Assembly: GCA_028751875.1 (NCBI GenBank)
Contig: CM054167.1
Coordinates: 20,979,123-21,043,122 of the forward strand
DNA from: Rapana venosa
Taxonomy: Eukaryota > Mollusca > Gastropoda > Neogastropoda > Muricidae
Direction of reading: 5' to 3'
Length of the DNA: 64,000 bases
The notes beneath the pieces were generated by a model. The model was given only the letters and a program-made list of their open reading frames with translations. It made no database searches and had not been told where the DNA came from. This document shows, piece after piece, positions 21,478 to 32,469 of this stretch. Position numbers and translations under genes: made by a program. Every line of letters starts with the position of its first letter. Position 1 is the first letter of the stretch.

Positions 21478-24110
21478 TTTATGGTGTGGTGTGGGTGGTA
21501 GGGTGTGGTGTTGGTAGTGTAACGTGGTGTGGTGTTGTGTTGTGTGTGGTAGTGTAACATGGTGTGGTATTGTGTTGTGGTGTAATGTGGTGGTGACGTT
21601 GTGTGGTAGTGTAGTGTGATGTTGTGTGGTAGGCTTAAGTGGTGTGGTGTTGTGTGGTAGTGGCATGTGGTGGGTTGTGTGGTAGTGTAATGTGGTGTGG
21701 TAGTGCAATGTGGTGTTGTGTGGTAGTGCAATGTGGTGTGGTAGTGCAATGTGGTGTGGTAGTGTAATGTGGTGTTGTGTGGTAGTATAATGTGGTGTGG
21801 TAGTGTAATGTGGTGTTGTGTGGTAGTATAATGTGGTGCAGTAGTGTAATGTGGTGTTGTGTGGTAGTATAATGTGGTGTTGTGTGGTAGTATAATGTGG
21901 TGTTGTGTGGTAGTATATGTGGTGTTGTGTGGTAGTATAATGTGGTGTTGTGTGGTAGTATTAATGTGGTGTTGTGTGGTAGTTTAATGTGGTTTTGTGT
22001 GGTAGTGTAATGTGGTTTTGTGTGGTAGGTAATGTGGTGCGTAGTGTAATTTGGTGTTGTGTGGTAAGTAATGGTGTTGTGTGGTAGTGTAATGTGATGT
22101 TGTGTGGTAGTGTAATGGGGTTTGTGGTGTTGTGTGGTGTGTAATGTGATGTTGTGTGGTAGTGTAATGTGGTGTGGTGTTGTGTGGTAGTGTAATGTGA
22201 TGTTGTGTGGTAGTGTAATGTGGTGTTGTGTGGTTTGTGTAATGTGGTGAGGTGTTTGTGTGGTAGTGTAAATGTGGTGTTGTGTGGTAGAGTAATTGTG
22301 GTGTTGTGTGGTAGTGTAATGTGGTGAGGTGTTTGTGTGGTAGTGTAATGTGGTGTTGTGTGGTAGAGTAATGTGGTGTTTTTGTGGTAGTGTAATGTGG
22401 TGAGGTGTTTGTGTGGTAGTGTAATGTGGGTGTTGTTGGTAGTTGTAATGTGGGGGTGGTGTTTTTTGTGGTAGTGTAATGTGGTGTTGTGTGGTAGTGT
22501 AATGTGGTGTTGTGTGGTAGTGTAACGTGGTGTGGTGTTTGTGTGGTAGTGTAATGTGGTGTTGTGTGGTAGTGTAATGTGGTGTTGTGTGGTAGTGTAA
22601 TGTGGTGTTGTGTGGTAGTGTAATGTGGTGTTGTGGGGTTTAGTGTAATGTGGTGTTGTGGGGTAGAGTAATGTGGTGTTGTGTGTAGGTAATGTGGTGT
22701 TGTGTGGTAGTGTAATGTGGTGTTGCTGTGGTAGATAAGTATTTGTGGTGTTGTGTGGATAGTGTAATGTGGTGTTGTGTGGTAGTGTAATGTGTGTGTG
22801 TGGTAGTGTAACGTGGTGTGGTGTTTGTGTGGTAGTGTAATGTGGTGTTGTGTGGGTTAGTGTAATGTGGTGTTGTGTGGTAGTGTAATGTGGTTTGTTG
22901 TGTGTAGTTAGTAACGTGTGTGGGTTTGTGTGGTAGTGTAAATGTGGTGTTGTGCGGTTAGCGTAATGTGGTGTTGCTGTGGTAGTGTAATGTGTGTTGC
23001 TGTGGTAGTGTATGTGTGTTGTGTGGTAGTATAATGTTGGTGTTGTGTGGTAGTGTAATGTGGTGTTGTGTGGTAGTGTAATGTTGGTGTTGTGTGGTAG
23101 TGTAATGGTGGTGTTGTGTGGTAGTGTAACGTCCCCCCGTTGTGGTTTGTGGTGGTTGTGTAATGTGGTGTTGTGCGGTAGAGTATGGGTGTTTTTGTGG
23201 TAGGAAATTTGTGGTGTGGTGTTTGTGTGGTTTTGTTGTGGTGTTGTGTGGAAAGTGTATGTGTTTGTTGTGTGGTGTGTAATGGGGTGTTGTGTGGTAG
23301 TTAATTGGTGTTGTGGGGTGTGTTTGTGGTGTTGTGGGGGTAGTGTAAGTGGTGTGGTGTTTGTTGGTAGTGTAATGGGGTGTTGTTTGGTAGTGTAATG
23401 TGGTTGTGTGGTAGTGTAATGTGGTGTTGTGTGGTGTGTAACGTGGTGTGGTGTTTGTGTGGTAGTGTAATGTGGTGTTGTGCGGAGAGTAGAGTAATGT
23501 GGTGTTGTTTTGGTAGTGTAATGTGGTGTGGTGTTTGTGTGGTAGTATAATGTGGTGTTGTGTGGTTTTGTAATGTGTTGTGGTGTGGTAGTGTAATGTG
23601 ATGTTGTGTGGTAGTGTAATGTGGTGTGGTGTTGTAATGGAGTTGTGGTGGCTAATGTGGTGTGGTAGTGAAATGGGTGTGGTGTTGTAGTTTTAATTTG
23701 TGGTAGGCAAATGTGGTGTGGTAGTGTAATGTGGTGTGGGTTGTAGTGTGAAGTTGTGGTAGGAAATGTGGTGTGGTAGTGTAATGTGGTGTGGTGTTGT
23801 AGTTGAATTTTTGTGGTAGGCTAAAGTTGTGGTTAGTGTTTGTAGTGGGGGTAAAGTAGATTATGTGGTGTGGTGTGTAATGTGGTGTGGTGGGTAATGT
23901 GGTGTTGTGTTGTTTGGTAGTGTGTGTGATGTTGTGTGGTAGGTAAGTGGGTGGTAGTGTTATGTGTGTGGTAAAGTGATTACTTGGTGCGGTAGATAAT
24001 TGGGGGTGGGGTACAGTAGGGCAGTGTGTGTGGTCAGTAGGCATGGTACATGTGTGGTGTGGTAGGTGGTGTGGTAATGTGGTGTGGTAGGTAATGTGGT
24101 GTGGTGGTAA
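21478..24110 (+). repeat. G/T-rich satellite, unit GTGTAATGTGGTGTTGTGTGGTA, left block
   Basis: About 2.6 kb of tandem copies of a roughly 18-23 bp unit, GTGTAATGTGGTGTTGTGTGGTA, with shorter GTGTAATGTGGTGTGGTA forms. The + strand has almost no C. Long His/Thr/Tyr-rich minus-strand frames are spurious. Copies degrade toward 24.1 kb, where the corrupted patch starts. Confidence 0.93.
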
Positions 24111-25370
24111 TGTGGATAATTGGTGTGGTGGAGAATGGGGGTGTGGGGAAATAAGTTGGTACAGTGGGGGTTTTTTGGGGGGTTTTTTTGGGGTTTTTTT
24201 GGGTGTAATGGTTTTTTTTTTAGGGGGGTTTTTTTTTTAAGTTTTTTTTTTGTTTTTTGGGTTGGGGGGGGGGGAAATTTTGGGGTTTTTTTTTTTTTTT
24301 TTTGGGGGGGGGGTTTTTTTTTTGGGTTTTTTTTGGGGGTTTTTAAAGGGTTGGGGTCTTAACTTTTTTTTTAGGAAGGGGTTTTTGGGCGGAGAGTAAT
24401 TTTTTTTTTATTTTTGGGGGGGTGTTAAAATTTTGGGGGGTTTTATTTAATTTTTTTGGGGGAAATTTGGGGGGAAATTTTGGGGATTAATTTTGGGGCA
24501 ATTGGTTTATTGGGGGGGGTTTTTGTATGAATTTTAGGAAAGGGGGGAATTTTTTTTTTTTTTTTTTTATTTTTTTTTGGGTTGGGTTTTTTTAAGTTTT
24601 GGGAAAGGGGTTTGGGGGGGAAAAAAAGGTTTTTAAAAAAATGGGGGTTTTTAGAAAATTTTGTTTGTTTTTTGGGGTGTTTTGTTTTTTGGAGGTAATT
24701 TTGGGGGAATTTAAAGGTTTTTTGGTGCGGGGGGAAGGGGGTTTTAAAGGGAATTTTTTTCAAGGGTGGAAAACAGGAGTGGTGTGGAAGTGGTTTAAGG
24801 GGGGAAAGGTAAATTTAAGAATGTATTTTGGTGGGGAGGGGGGGGGTAAATTTGGGGAAACTTATTTTAAATGGGGTTGGGGGGGTAAGGGGTTGAGGGG
24901 GAATTTGTTTTTTTGGGAAAGGGGGGGGGGGGGGGGTACTAAATGGGTGTTTTTATGGGGGTAAAAATGGGTTTTAAATTTTTTGGGGTATTTGTAAGGG
25001 AAAGGGGGTACTTTTTAAAATTTTTGGGTTTTTTTTTTGGGGGGGGGAATTTTTAAAATTGCAATGGGGTTTCACAGTTTGGGGTTTTTACACGGGTTTT
25101 TGGGGGACAGGGGAAATTGGAACAAATTTTTTTGGGGGGGTTAAAAAGTTTTGTTACAGCAATTTGGGTTTAAAGGGGTTAATTTGGGGGGTTTCAAAAA
25201 CTATGTTAAGGGCTGGGAAGGGGGGGGTTTTTTAAATAATTGGGGGGGGAAATTTGTGTTTAAAGGGGGTGTGGCAAAGCGGGTTTGTTATTTTGGGGTT
25301 GGGTTGGGGTTAGGGTGCTCGGAATTTGGGGGGGGTTTAGAAAACCCAAAAAAATTTTCCCCAAAAAAAT
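24110..25370. other. Corrupted homopolymer patch within the G/T satellite
   Basis: 1.25 kb made almost entirely of runs of T, G and A (for example a T run at 24283-24303 and a G run near 24920) with hardly any C. Satellite copies are recognisable on both sides, so this was probably satellite whose consensus collapsed during sequencing or polishing. Gly/Phe-rich frames here carry no information. Confidence 0.7.
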
Positions 25371-26335
25371 GTGGTGGGGTAGGTAATGTGGTGTTGTGTT
25401 GTTGGTAGTGTAGTGTGATGTTGTGTGGTAGGCTAAGTGGTGTGGTAGTGTTATGTAGTGTGGTAAAGTAGATTACTGTGGTGCGGTAGAGTAATGTGGT
25501 GTGTACAGTAGGAGCAGTGTGTGTGGTACAGTAGAGCAGTGGTACAGTGATGTGGTGTGGTAGAGTGGTGTGGTAATGTGGTGTGGTAGAGTAATGTGGT
25601 GTGGTAGAGTAATGTGGAGTAATGTGGTGTGGTGGAGTAATGTGGGTGTAGTGGAATAATGTGTGGTACAGTGGAGTGATGTGGTGGAGTAATGTGGTGT
25701 GGTGGAGTAATGTGGTGTAGTGGAGTAATGTGGTGTTGTGCAGTAATGTGGTGTTGTGCAGTGATGTGGTGTGGTACAGTAACATGGTGTGGTACAGTGG
25801 GGTAATGTAGTGTGGTAGTGGAGTAATGTGGTGTTGTGCGTAATGTGGTGTTGTGCAGTGATGTGGTGTGGTACAGTGGGGTAATGTTGTGTGGTACAGT
25901 GGGGTAATGTTGTGTGGTAGTGGTAGTTAATGTGGTGTGGTAGTGGTGCAATGTGGTGTGGTAGTGGTGCAATGTGGTGTGGTACAGCGGAGTAATGTGG
26001 TGTGGTACAGCGGAGTAATGTGGTGTGGTACAGCGGAGTAATGTGGTACAGCGGAGTAATGTGGTGTGGTACAGCGGAGTAATGTGGTGTGGTACAGCGG
26101 AGTAATGTGGTGTGGTACAGCGGAGTAATGTGGTGTGGTTCACTAGAGTGACGTACTGTGGTAATGTTTGGTACAATAGGGTAATGTGGTTTGGTATGGT
26201 AGAGTAATGTGGTGTTAGAGAGTAATGTGGTGTGGTAGTAATGTGGTGTGGTGTGGTGCAGAGCAGAGTAGTGTAGTATAGTGTTGTGTGGTGTGGTGTG
26301 GTGTGATGCGGTGCAATGCAGTGTAATATATAGCG
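25370..26335 (+). repeat. G/T-rich satellite, right block with TACAGCGGAGTAATGTGG variant
   Basis: The same GTAATGTGGTGTGGTA theme resumes. Between about 25.98 and 26.13 kb there are seven nearly identical copies of a unit containing TACAGCGGAGTAATGTGG, an orderly sub-array not seen in the left block. The minus-strand frames of 301 and 361 codons over it are repeat translations. Confidence 0.92.
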
Positions 26336-26867
26336 TGAAGAAGTATGTAACACCATTTGTCAAAACACATTTCTCTACACACAAAAAATATCTTTCCAAG
26401 GGGAAAAAGCAATGTTGCCATGCCATGCCATGAGTCACATCTTCTTTTTTTTCCCTGAGGAAAACGCAAGTGTTAAAAATACACACCCACAGTGTCACAA
26501 AATGTATATCACACAAGACAAACATCGCACACACTGACACAAAATGTATATCAGACACAGATTAAAAACTTCCCACACCGACACAAAAATGTACATCACA
26601 CAAATATCAAGACTTCTTGTAATAAGCACAAACTTCCACATTAGTACAACTGCAACAGTAGGTATTTGTAATTCATCATTTTTCTTTCTTTCTTCTTCTT
26701 CTTTGTTTTATTTTGTATATCAGGCCGTCTATAATTTCCCCATTACAGTCTCTCAATCCTGAAAAAAAAAAAAGATCCTGAGACAAAGCTGACAACATAC
26801 AACAACACAACAAACAGACCCCCCCTCCAAAAAACCCCCAAACCACTTGCTGGGTAAAGGTACAAAC
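26336..26867 (-). other. PGGHG-like intron sequence next to the GPDEYH exon
   Basis: Mixed unique-looking sequence. Near 26.47-26.60 kb it has three spaced copies of a CACACxGACACAAAATGTATATCA-type motif, a small direct repeat. No coding segment is recognised. Confidence 0.5.
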
Positions 26868-27077
26868 CTCTTTTGTAGGTGTCAAACTCAGGATGGTACT
26901 TGAGTTTTTTGTCGACGTGAATATACATACGGGAGGCCACTTCCTCCCACCGAGGGTCTGGGGTCTGGTGAATCAGCGCTGCGGCGAACTGCGCCGTCCG
27001 CAGACTTTGTACCGCGATCATGTTGGTGAAGACAGAGTTGTTGATGTTGAAGTGGTACTCATCCGGGCCCATCACTC
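26868..27077 (-). CDS. PGGHG: PGGHG-like exon, GPDEYH catalytic segment
   Basis: A 210-bp exon with acceptor TGTTGTACAG|GA and donor AAAAGAG|GTTTGT. It encodes GVMGPDEYHFNINNSVFTNM, an Ala-rich helix, then KYHPEFDTYKRG. Human PGGHG has [20 protein letters not shown] and later NFHPEFDGYEPG, so both ends match. The glutamate of PDEYH is the second of the three catalytic carboxylates I recall for the human enzyme. The frame is fully open. The flanking exons expected on each side (about 70 residues before, about 30 after) were not found. Confidence 0.9.
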
Positions 27078-27239
27078 CTGTACAACACACATTCCACAGC
27101 CATCGATACTTTTTGGTGGGGGGGGGGGGGGTCACGTTTTAACACAATTATGCTATCCCTTGAAATTTCATCACAAAATGTGACATTCTAGACTAGCTTT
27201 TAATCGCATGAACCTGATTTTGTTTTTGGTTTGGGAGGG

Positions 27240-27350
27240 GGGAGGGGGGGGAGGGGGGGAGAGAGGAGGGAATAGCCTTATGGTTAGAGTGTTGAGCTTA
27301 CAGTCTCATGACACAGGTTCAAACCATCAGAGATGAGAGTTCCAGAGATT
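27240..27350 (+). mobile_element. SINE head fragment, plus strand
   Basis: After a purine-rich G/A run, a tRNA-like head appears: CTTATGGTTAGAGTGTTGAGC (A box) and CAGGTTCAAACCATC (B box) at about 27.28-27.33 kb. It is cut short within about 30 bp, where the 46-bp tandem repeat begins. Confidence 0.65.
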
Positions 27351-27364
27351 TTTTTTCCCCCCAG

Positions 27365-27530
27365 GGGTTAACATATTGTGCCAAGGATGACATGAAGATG
27401 ACTGACTATTTTCTACACATATTGTGCCGAGAATTTTCAACACTATATTGTGCCAAGAATGACATAAAGTCGGATAACTTTCAACACATATTGTGCCAGA
27501 GATGACTGATCATTTTCAATACACAAGTTA
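27365..27530 (+). repeat. 46-bp minisatellite, left fragment
   Basis: About four irregular copies of the unit containing CACATATTGTGCCAAGGATGA and GATGACTGATCATTTTCAA. The array is cut at about 27530 by a LINE and resumes at 28456. Confidence 0.85.
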
Positions 27531-28455
27531 AACTGGGACGTTAACACTGACGCTATTGTCAAAAAGGGACAACAACGTCTGTATTTTCTGAGGAAACTGA
27601 ACTCATTTTTTGTAGACAAAAAGATCCTTTCCTTGTTTTACAAGTCTTACATAGAGAGTGTTCTAAGTTTTGCTTTCATTTGGTGGTACAATAACCTTAG
27701 TGTTAAAAACAAGAATGGCCTTTCAGAGAATTGTAAGAATCTGCCCCAAAAATAATTGGGAAAAGAACAAAAAGATCTTATGTCGTTCTGCAATCAGCAG
27801 CTTGTACGCAAAGCCACAGCCTTTTGGCTGATCCCTTTTCATGCTTTGTTTCCAGAATTTCAAATGTTGGGCCCTTTGGAACGCCGTTTTCAGTGTCCCC
27901 CTCAGCAAAAAACCAACAGAAAAAGAAATTCTTTTGTGCCAGTAAGCATTCGACTTTTGAATTCACAATGATGTTGACTACCTAGTTCTTACATTTCTCT
28001 GAATTATCTGCCTGTTTTTCATTGTTTACGAGTGTAGTCAATACATAATTGTGTGTGTGTGTTGTGTGTGTGGGTGGCGTGGGTGTGTGAAAAAAGTCTT
28101 TTGTTCTAGTCAACTGTCTTAAAACATTGAATTCATATATTGGTGTATGGTGTGGGTGTGAGTGGGCGTGTTCGCACACACACGTACGTGCGTGTGTACG
28201 TGCTGTGTATATGCATGCGGTAAAAATAAGTTTTTATGTCTTCTAGTCAATGGGTTTAAAATTGTGTTCACAATTGATGTGTGTGCGCATGCGCGCGTGT
28301 GTGTGGTGTGTGTGTGTGTGTGTGTCGTGACATTTTATTTGAAAACCAATATGAAATATAGCTTTTGTGTCTTTGATATATTTGATGAGTATCAATCTGC
28401 CTGTCAGTATTGTAATTGCCCTTCATGGGATGATTAAAGTGTTTTTGACTTGACT
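27531..28455 (+). mobile_element. 5'-truncated LINE (Rex1/CR1-like C-terminus and 3' UTR)
   Basis: A 5'-truncated retrotransposon inserted within the 46-bp minisatellite. It contains the end of the RT ORF, a 3' UTR with two GT-rich stretches, and a 3' terminus GGGATGATTAAAGTG followed by TTGACTTGACTTGACT repeats. The same 3' end occurs at 14.25-14.37 kb. The C-terminal protein motif and the short (TTGAC)n tail match CR1/Rex1-type LINEs as I know them. The array sequence resumes immediately after the tail. Confidence 0.85.
27536..27970 (+). pseudogene. RT C-terminal remnant of the truncated LINE
   Basis: The first part reads NTDAIVKKGQQRLYFLRKLN, then IESVLSFAFIWW, which is typical of the end of Rex1/CR1-type reverse transcriptase ORFs. 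After a frame change, the second part reads RKATAFWLIPFHALFPEFQM, then KTNRKRNSFVPVSIRLLNS. Both parts are collinear with the family; the frame break lies between about 27.74 and 27.76 kb. There is no catalytic domain left. The stop lies near 27970. Confidence 0.85.
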
Positions 28456-29290
28456 TGACTACATAGTATGCCAAGAACGACATAAAGATGACTGATCATT
28501 TTCAACACATATTGTGCCAAAGATGACAGATAATTTTCAACACACATTGTACCAAAGATGACATAAAGATGACTGATCATTTCCAACACATATTGTGCCA
28601 AAGATGACAGATAATTTTCAACACACATTGTACCAAAGATGACATAAAGATGACTGATCATTTCCAACACATATTGTGCCAAAGATGACAGATAATTTTC
28701 AACACACATTGTACCAAAGATGACATAAAGATGACTGATCATTTCCAACACACATTGTGCCAAAGATGACATAAAGATGACTGATCATTTCCAACACACA
28801 TTGTGCCAAAGATGACATAAAGATGACTGATCCTTTCCAACACATATTGTGCCAAAGATGACATAAAGATGACTGATCATTTCCAACACACATTGTGCCA
28901 AAGATGACATAAAGATGACTGATCATTTCCAACACACATTGTGCCAAAGATGACATAAAGATGACTGATCATTTTCAACACATATTGTGCCAAGAACAAC
29001 ATAAAGATGGACTATTTTCAACACATATTGTGCCAAGAATGACATAAAGATGATTGATTATTTTCAATACATACTGTGCCAAGAACGACTTAAAGATTGA
29101 TCATTTTCAACGTATATTGTGTCAAAGATGACTGATAATTTTCAACACATACTGTGCCATGGATGACATAAAGATGACCGATCATTTTCAGCACATATTG
29201 TGCCAAGGATGACATAAAGATGAGTTATTTTCAACACATACCGTGCCAAGGATGACATAAAGATGACTGATCATTTTCAACACATACTCC
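28456..29290 (+). repeat. 46-bp minisatellite with an 81-bp higher-order unit
   Basis: Tandem copies of a 46-bp unit, for example AACACACATTGTGCCAAAGA then TGACATAAAGATGACTGATC then ATTTCC. From about 28.5 to 28.73 kb the 46-bp unit alternates with a shortened 35-bp unit, giving three copies of an 81-bp higher-order repeat. Copies after 28.75 kb are plain 46-mers that become more divergent past 29.0 kb. The array lies within the gene's large intron. Confidence 0.93.
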
Positions 29291-29689
29291 AAACTTGCTC
29301 CTATGGAGCCATGCCACGTTAACATTGAAAAAAAAAAGTCTTCAGGAACAACTCTTCAGGGACACACACACGCACGCACGCACGCACACACACACGCATG
29401 CACGCACGCGCACACACACACACACTACTGATTGTTCCTCTTTCAAGATAGATAACAGAGAGAAAAAAAAGCATGACACATACACATATACAAAAAAAAA
29501 ATGTTGTTCCTCTTTCATAAAGGCAAAAAAGGTTCATGAACAAACACACATTATACAAACTGTTCCTATGTCACACCATAAAGAGCGAAAGAGAATGCAC
29601 AAACACACATACTTCTACTTGTCCCTTTCTTAACTGTAAAAGGAAAAAAAAAAGGAGTGACCAAAAAGTAGATGCAGAAACAGGGAGGT

Positions 29690-29945
29690 CATGGGGGGGG
29701 GGGAGTGGACGGATAGCCTAGTGGGTTAGAGTGTTGTGCTCACAATCTGATGACCCGGGATCAAGCCTGGATTCCAGCCACCACCAAGACGAGATGCCTG
29801 TTCCAGGGGATTTCTCCACTCCCCTGAAAGTCCCTTCCCACGAGACTATAAACCGAGGACGCAGAACATCGTGCGCACACGTTAACACCAGTTCAGGCTT
29901 TCAGAAGTGAAGGCCATTCATGCAAGTACGATCCGATGACAACCC
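29690..29945 (+). mobile_element. tRNA-headed SINE, plus strand
   Basis: After a G run, the A-box-like TAGTGGGTTAGAGTGTTGTGC and B-box-like GGGATCAAGCCTGG are spaced as in a tRNA (29.72-29.77 kb). The body contains GTTCCAGGGGATTTCTCCAC, AAACCGAGGACGCAGAACAT, and a TTCAGAAGTGAAGGCCATTC end. The body end recurs at 45.04-45.12 kb and 51.49-51.55 kb. The ends are approximate. Confidence 0.78.
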
Positions 29946-31170
29946 CCCCCCCCAAAAAACCCCTTTTCCCAAAAAAAGGCATCCCTTTTGGTGTCGTTTT
30001 TAGGGGGTTCTTTCCCCCGGAGCCTGAATGTGGTTCCCTTTAGGGGTTTGGTAAAAAACAGGGCGAAGGAAAAATCCCCACCACTGGTAAAACCTCGGAC
30101 CTCTGGGTCAAACAGGGAAATAAGAAAAAAATTTTAAAAAAAAGAGCGCGGGAAACACAAAACGCGAAAAGTTCCTCTGTCAAAACCGTTAAAAAAAAAA
30201 AACCTCACACACACCCCCAAAACCCCCCAAAACTCACCCCCTTGGGGGCTTTTAAATGAAAAACCCAAATTCCCCAAAGACCCTTCCCTAGTTTCTCAAC
30301 ATCCCCCTTTGGGGTTTTAAAGACATCCTGGACATCCAGAAGGGGGCAATGCCCAACCCAACCCCCTTTTTTTGCCCCCCCCAGGGGTCGGGAAACTGCC
30401 TGTTTTTTGGTAAAACTGCGGGTTTAAAACGACGCACCACCCCCCCCCAACTTTCCCCCGGGGCACGGGGTTTTCTTTAACACGGGGTTTGCCCTTTTGC
30501 TGGACTGGAAAGGAAAGGGCCTGTTTACAGAAAAACAAGACGTTTTCCATAATGTGGGCATATACATACAAATATATATAATTTTTTTTAAATTTGATTA
30601 TAAAATTAGTTTATTTTAATTTTCCCCCCTTACTGGGGGGTTTTTTCTGCCAGGTCTTTCCTGGGGGTTCTTTTTCCCGGGGGTCGCCCTGCGGCCTCAC
30701 CCGACGCTTTCCCCGATTTCAGAGCAGCTATTTCTTTTTACAATTTGATGCTGGGTTTTTTTCATTTTCCCCGTCCCCCAATCGAAAACCGACATAAATT
30801 TAAAGGGATTTTAACGTGAAAATTTTTGATCTCCTGCCCGTGTGGATAAAAAAGGGGTTTTTGGGGCACTGGCGGGGTCTCATTTAAAGGGAAACCCCTG
30901 GGGAGAACTTTAAAAAACCCCAAAACCCTTTCATTCAGCAGATGCTGCTCCCGAGAGTTCCCCCCATGACTTTAGGGGGCCCCGGGCCAAACGGGATTGA
31001 AGTAAAACATCTTAGCCACTCTACTAACATACTTATTAACAAGTATCAAAACAATGGAGGGTGGGTAAGCCTGAGGGTTTATAAAAAGACATTTGTTCAA
31101 ATCAAAAAGGGACTTTTTTTTCATAATTTATAAAAAAAAAATTTTTTTAAATTTTAAAATGCGGGCCTTT
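29946..31170. other. Low-quality region, no gene recognised
   Basis: Dense short homopolymers (AAAA, CCCC, GGGG, TTTT) dominate. A SINE-like block at 30.84-30.995 kb is a paralogue of 35.41-35.62 kb. No exon could be recognised, but the quality is low enough that a short exon could be hidden here. Confidence 0.5.
30840..30995. repeat. Dispersed repeat, copy 1 (paralogue at 35.4 kb)
   Basis: Shares ordered blocks with 35.41-35.62 kb: a GGGGAAACCCC-type start, TTAAAAAACCCCAAAACCCTT, CATTCxxxAGA, a CATGACTTTA stretch and a GGCCCCGGCC end. It is probably a SINE body, but the head is too corrupted to identify. Confidence 0.45.
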
Positions 31171-31529
31171 TATTTAAATTTCCCCCCCCTGGGACTCCTG
31201 GGGAAATTGCTTGCAAAGCAAGCATTCCCAAAATAGGATCCCTGCCCCCAACCAGGATGTCGTAAGAGGCGACAAAGGGTTGGAACCCTTCCCCAGGGGG
31301 GGGGTTAGACACAGGGCAAAACAACCCTGTTTTTTTTAAAAAAAAAATAATTGTTACGGAAACACAAAAAAAAAAAATTTAAACAATCCCGGGTGGGGAC
31401 GGGCTTCCAATTCATGGGAAAGATCTCGTAGGGAATGTCATTGGTGAAAACCCAAAAGGAAAGCCACTGACGGGAAAATTGGAATTTCTTTTGGGCGCCA
31501 AAAAAAAAACCCAAAGGGTAGGTTTGGGG

Positions 31530-32200
31530 AAAGGGAAAACCCATGTTCAAACGGGAAAACTAGCGCAAGTTACAGCAGAATGGGGACGCTCCCAATTTGG
31601 GCTTATTTTGGGAAAATAGTGAAACCGAGGACGGGACGGGGCAAATACAGACCAGCACGGGGGAGAGACAGTGCTGTACATGGTAGAGATGGGGCCCAAC
31701 ACCATGAGGGGGTAGAAATCATCTGAAGAAAGGAATGGAAAAAATGCCGATGGAAGGGAAAAACCATCAACAGCAGGATGATGGGGATAAGAAAAAAAGG
31801 GTAAGCATGTAATACCACAATATAAAATTTTGCAAGCCCCCAACCAACGACAGTGGAGAAAAAAGGGAAAAAAGATACTTTTTTATGAACAATTACAGGC
31901 TAAAATTGGAAAACACACCAAAAAAATGACATGAGGAAAGGGAAAAGGGGGAAACCAAAATGAAAAAGGGGGAAAAAAAGCAACACAAATAAAGAAAAGC
32001 CATGGAAAGAAGGTGGGGCCCAGCAAAAAATTGAAACGGAGAAAGTTGGGGGGAAATTTTCTCATGATAAAAAAACCCCCCCCTTGGAGGGACATTTTTT
32101 GCAAAAACCCTGAAATCCACAAGCTTACCGGGTGTTCCCCCAATGGAAGAGAAAAAAACCCAATCAAACCCCCTGATGAAAATTTGGGACATGGAGGAAT
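31530..32200 (+). pseudogene. LINE B endonuclease domain remnant
   Basis: Read across frames, the + strand gives KLAQVTAE-like and GLFWENSETEDGTGQIQTS stretches, then TVLYMVEMGPNTMRG, an EKKDTFY-like helix, and finally DIHKLTGCSPNGRE-like near 32.12 kb. The last stretch corresponds to the HKLTWxSPDGxxxNQIDH end of APE-type LINE endonucleases. Many stops and shifts occur, and homopolymer runs suggest that some are sequencing errors. Confidence 0.8.
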
Positions 32201-32469
32201 CGCCCCTTTAAAATGAAAAAAAAAAGGGAAAGGGAGCCGATTTTGGGGCATTTTTTTCCCCACCTTTTTTTCGGGCCCCCCAAAAAGGAAAAGTTGAAAA
32301 AAAAAAGGCCCGGGGAAACCCAAGACAAAAACATTTTGATGGGAAAAACTGCGCAACACCAAAAAAAAGAGTGCTTTCCCCCACCAGCTCAAAAAAAAGT
32401 TCCAACCCCCGGGTGGATCTGAAAATTTACACACCCCCCGGACAAAATTTTAAATATAAACCATGTGGG

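Noticed and set aside
24599..25408. Gly/Phe/Lys-rich plus-strand frames
   Set aside because: They lie in the corrupted T/G/A homopolymer patch and cannot be trusted as sequence.
25473..26558. Minus-strand open frame of 361 codons, the longest in the window
   Set aside because: It is a His/Thr/Tyr/Leu-rich translation of the G/T satellite, with no start context or domain. Similar frames exist in other phases of the same repeat.
28456..29290. CRISPR-like array
   Set aside because: Repeats are contiguous 46-bp units with no unique spacers, in a eukaryotic intron.
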